From contig NZ_AUDM01000014.1 in NCBI RefSeq assembly GCF_000425465.1, forward strand, positions 43,162 through 107,161: DNA of 64,000 bases, given 5' to 3'. This document shows, piece after piece, positions 62,811-64,000 of this stretch; the stretch's first letter is position 1, and the number at the start of each line of letters is the position of its first letter. The notes below the pieces were generated by a model. That model worked only from the letters and a program-made list of their open reading frames with translations, was not told where the DNA came from and did not search any database. This DNA is from Flavobacterium filum DSM 17961. GTDB lineage: Bacteria > Bacteroidota > Bacteroidia > Flavobacteriales > Flavobacteriaceae. Both the position numbers and the translations under genes were made by a program.

Positions 62811-64000
62811 ATGTTTTTAACTAAAGAAAATAAAATTCAAACTTATCGGAACAAAGGTAATTGGAAAACGGTATTTTTATATGTATCGTTTTTATTATTT
62901 TACTCTTTTTCAATTGCTCAATGTCCGACAGTCACCAATTTGAGTCAATCTTTTTGTGACGTTCAATCACCTACAATTGCGAGTTTACAAGCTACAAACA
63001 ATGGTGGTGGAGTGGCTTGGTTTGCAACGGATACTTCTACGACACCTTTAGCATCTGGGCTTGGTTTAGTGAATGGAGAAGATTATTTTGCTGATAGTAG
63101 TGGTGGAAATTGTGGTACACGAGTTAGAGTGGTTGTGACAATTTATTCAGCTCCAACAGGCCTTCCATTTCAAGGCCCTTGTGTAGATTCACCTGAACTT
63201 GCAACTATATCTACTTTAGTTTTAGTAGGAAATAATATTAGATGGTACAATGTGCCTACGGGAGGAACAGCTTTAGATCCTTCAACTGTCTTGATTCCTA
63301 ATACGTTATATTATGCATCCCAAACTAATCCTGATACCGGTTGTGAAACATCTCGTTTTACAGTTTTTGTAACTTTTGGAGTTGTGCCTGTTCCAACTGG
63401 TCCTCCTCTTCAAATCTTCTGTCAAGATAATTCAAATCCTCCTACTGTTGCTAATTTAATTGCATCTGGGAATAATAATTGGTATTTAACAAGTACTTCA
63501 GGAATACCATTACCTTTAGATACTATTTTAGTTGATGGTCAAACCTATTATGCTACTACCGTTGATCCTCCTTGTCAAAGTTCTGAACGATTTGAAGTAC
63601 TTGTTTCAATCCAAACACAAAATAACGCTGGTACAAATGGAACTGTCTCATTTTGTGAGGATCAGTTATTATCTAGTGGGCCAATCAACTTATTTGATTC
63701 TTTGGGAGGATCTCCATTTAATACGGGAGTATGGTCGGGTCCAATTTTCCTAACAAATAATCATCAAGGAACTTTAGATGTTAGTTCATTAACGTTATCG
63801 GGAAGTCCATATATTTTTACTTATACTGTAAGTTCTTCTACTGAATGTCCCCCTGCTTCAGCCACCGTAACAGTAACGATTAATCCGATTCCAAATGCCG
63901 GAAGTAATGGAAGTATCACTTTATGTGAAACGAGTGCCAGTGTAGATTTATTCACCCTTTTGGGTAACAATCCTGAAACGGGCGGAAGCTGGTCACCACC
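62811..64000 (+). CDS. Large Ig-repeat surface protein, C-terminus beyond window
   Basis: The frame opens at the ATG at 62811 and stays open to the last base (396 codons seen). The N-terminus has a long hydrophilic lead and then a signal peptide (VFLYVSFLLFYSFSIAQ). Next come three Ig-like repeats of about 75 residues (from about 38, 116 and 192; each with a Cys near the start and a W-Y/F core such as IRWYNVPTGGTAL) and two of another type (from about 271 and 361: NAGTNGTVSFCE, NAGSNGSITLCE). In Flavobacteria this layout usually ends in a gliding-motility-associated or T9SS sorting domain, which is outside the window. It follows the LysM gene closely and is probably co-transcribed. Confidence 0.85.
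   Translation, partial: MFLTKENKIQTYRNKGNWKTVFLYVSFLLFYSFSIAQCPTVTNLSQSFCDVQSPTIASLQATNNGGGVAWFATDTSTTPLASGLGLVNGEDYFADSSGGNCGTRVRVVVTIYSAPTGLPFQGPCVDSPELATISTLVLVGNNIRWYNVPTGGTALDPSTVLIPNTLYYASQTNPDTGCETSRFTVFVTFGVVPVPTGPPLQIFCQDNSNPPTVANLIASGNNNWYLTSTSGIPLPLDTILVDGQTYYATTVDPPCQSSERFEVLVSIQTQNNAGTNGTVSFCEDQLLSSGPINLFDSLGGSPFNTGVWSGPIFLTNNHQGTLDVSSLTLSGSPYIFTYTVSSSTECPPASATVTVTINPIPNAGSNGSITLCETSASVDLFTLLGNNPETGGSWSP

Noticed and set aside
63532..63753. 73-residue ORF in the adhesin-like gene
   Set aside because: It is out of frame with the open Ig-repeat reading frame that starts at 62811.

Overview
The window looks like chromosomal DNA of a Flavobacteriaceae bacterium, most likely Flavobacterium or a close relative. 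The reasons are: low G+C; two proteins with C-terminal type IX secretion (T9SS) sorting domains; many genes preceded by the Bacteroidetes -7 element TAnnTTTG; lineage-typical proteins (DUF5723, DUF4835/PorD-like, DUF6913-like, Bacteroidetes-type RNA polymerase omega, YtxJ); and several families of short dispersed intergenic repeats. I see about 52 protein genes, one tRNA-Pro(GGG), about 15 hairpin terminators, and no rRNA, CRISPR, insertion sequence or prophage.

Layout. 1-7.6 kb (mostly minus): a PAS/GAF sensor protein cut by the left edge (absent from edge-limited ORF calling but open to base 1), a membrane protein, an aldehyde dehydrogenase, a DUF5723 outer-membrane protein, an RluA-type pseudouridine synthase and panB. 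7.6-20 kb: NhaD antiporter, an NTF2-like secreted protein, serine dehydratase, a secreted M14 peptidase, dnaK, a YhhN-like membrane protein, a 5'-nucleotidase split into two genes, a DUF6913-like protein, dapA and ferritin. 20-32.6 kb (all plus): the bamD-rpoZ-coaBC-DUF4835-recN cluster, fabI, a GEVED/FN3 T9SS protein, a GT2 glycosyltransferase, coaE, and a histidine kinase/response regulator pair. 32.7-42.4 kb (all minus): acyl-ACP thioesterase, miaA, a Kv-type channel, an exonuclease/GIY-YIG fusion, yggS, a secreted orphan, RhuM, DUF1015, 3-hydroxybutyryl-CoA dehydrogenase and a Gfo/Idh/MocA oxidoreductase. 42.7-53 kb: pcm, a secreted S51 peptidase, HTH-Fic, smpB, ompW, a subtilase lipoprotein, a histidine phosphatase, tRNA-Pro, a tandem pair of small paralogues, a thioredoxin-like protein, a TonB-C protein and an orphan. 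53-64 kb: clpB, divergent ytxJ, a lipoprotein, fumarylacetoacetase, glyA, a LysM/PBP1 protein and the start of a large Ig-repeat adhesin-like protein that runs off the right edge.

Most of it is housekeeping and envelope biology. The best leads are regulatory or structural. (1) dnaK and clpB, 42 kb apart, share a sigma-54-like -24/-12 promoter (TTGGnATAnnnnTTGnC) at almost the same distance from the start codon, and both have GWCAAAATGWC boxes upstream; this would fit a common chaperone regulon. (2) A ~139-nt intergenic repeat occurs three times in the same orientation, with a conserved hairpin loop and matching end motifs. (3) The histidine kinase gene has a perfect -7 box 5 bp before its ATG (probably leaderless mRNA), with TGTTAA repeats and a 12-bp inverted repeat upstream. 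(4) The HTH-Fic gene has a 14-bp palindrome at its predicted transcription start. (5) A minisatellite-like sequence appears to have entered the yggS coding region in frame. No clearly new multi-gene system (defence island, biosynthetic cluster) is evident. All function calls are from reading motifs; no database search was run.
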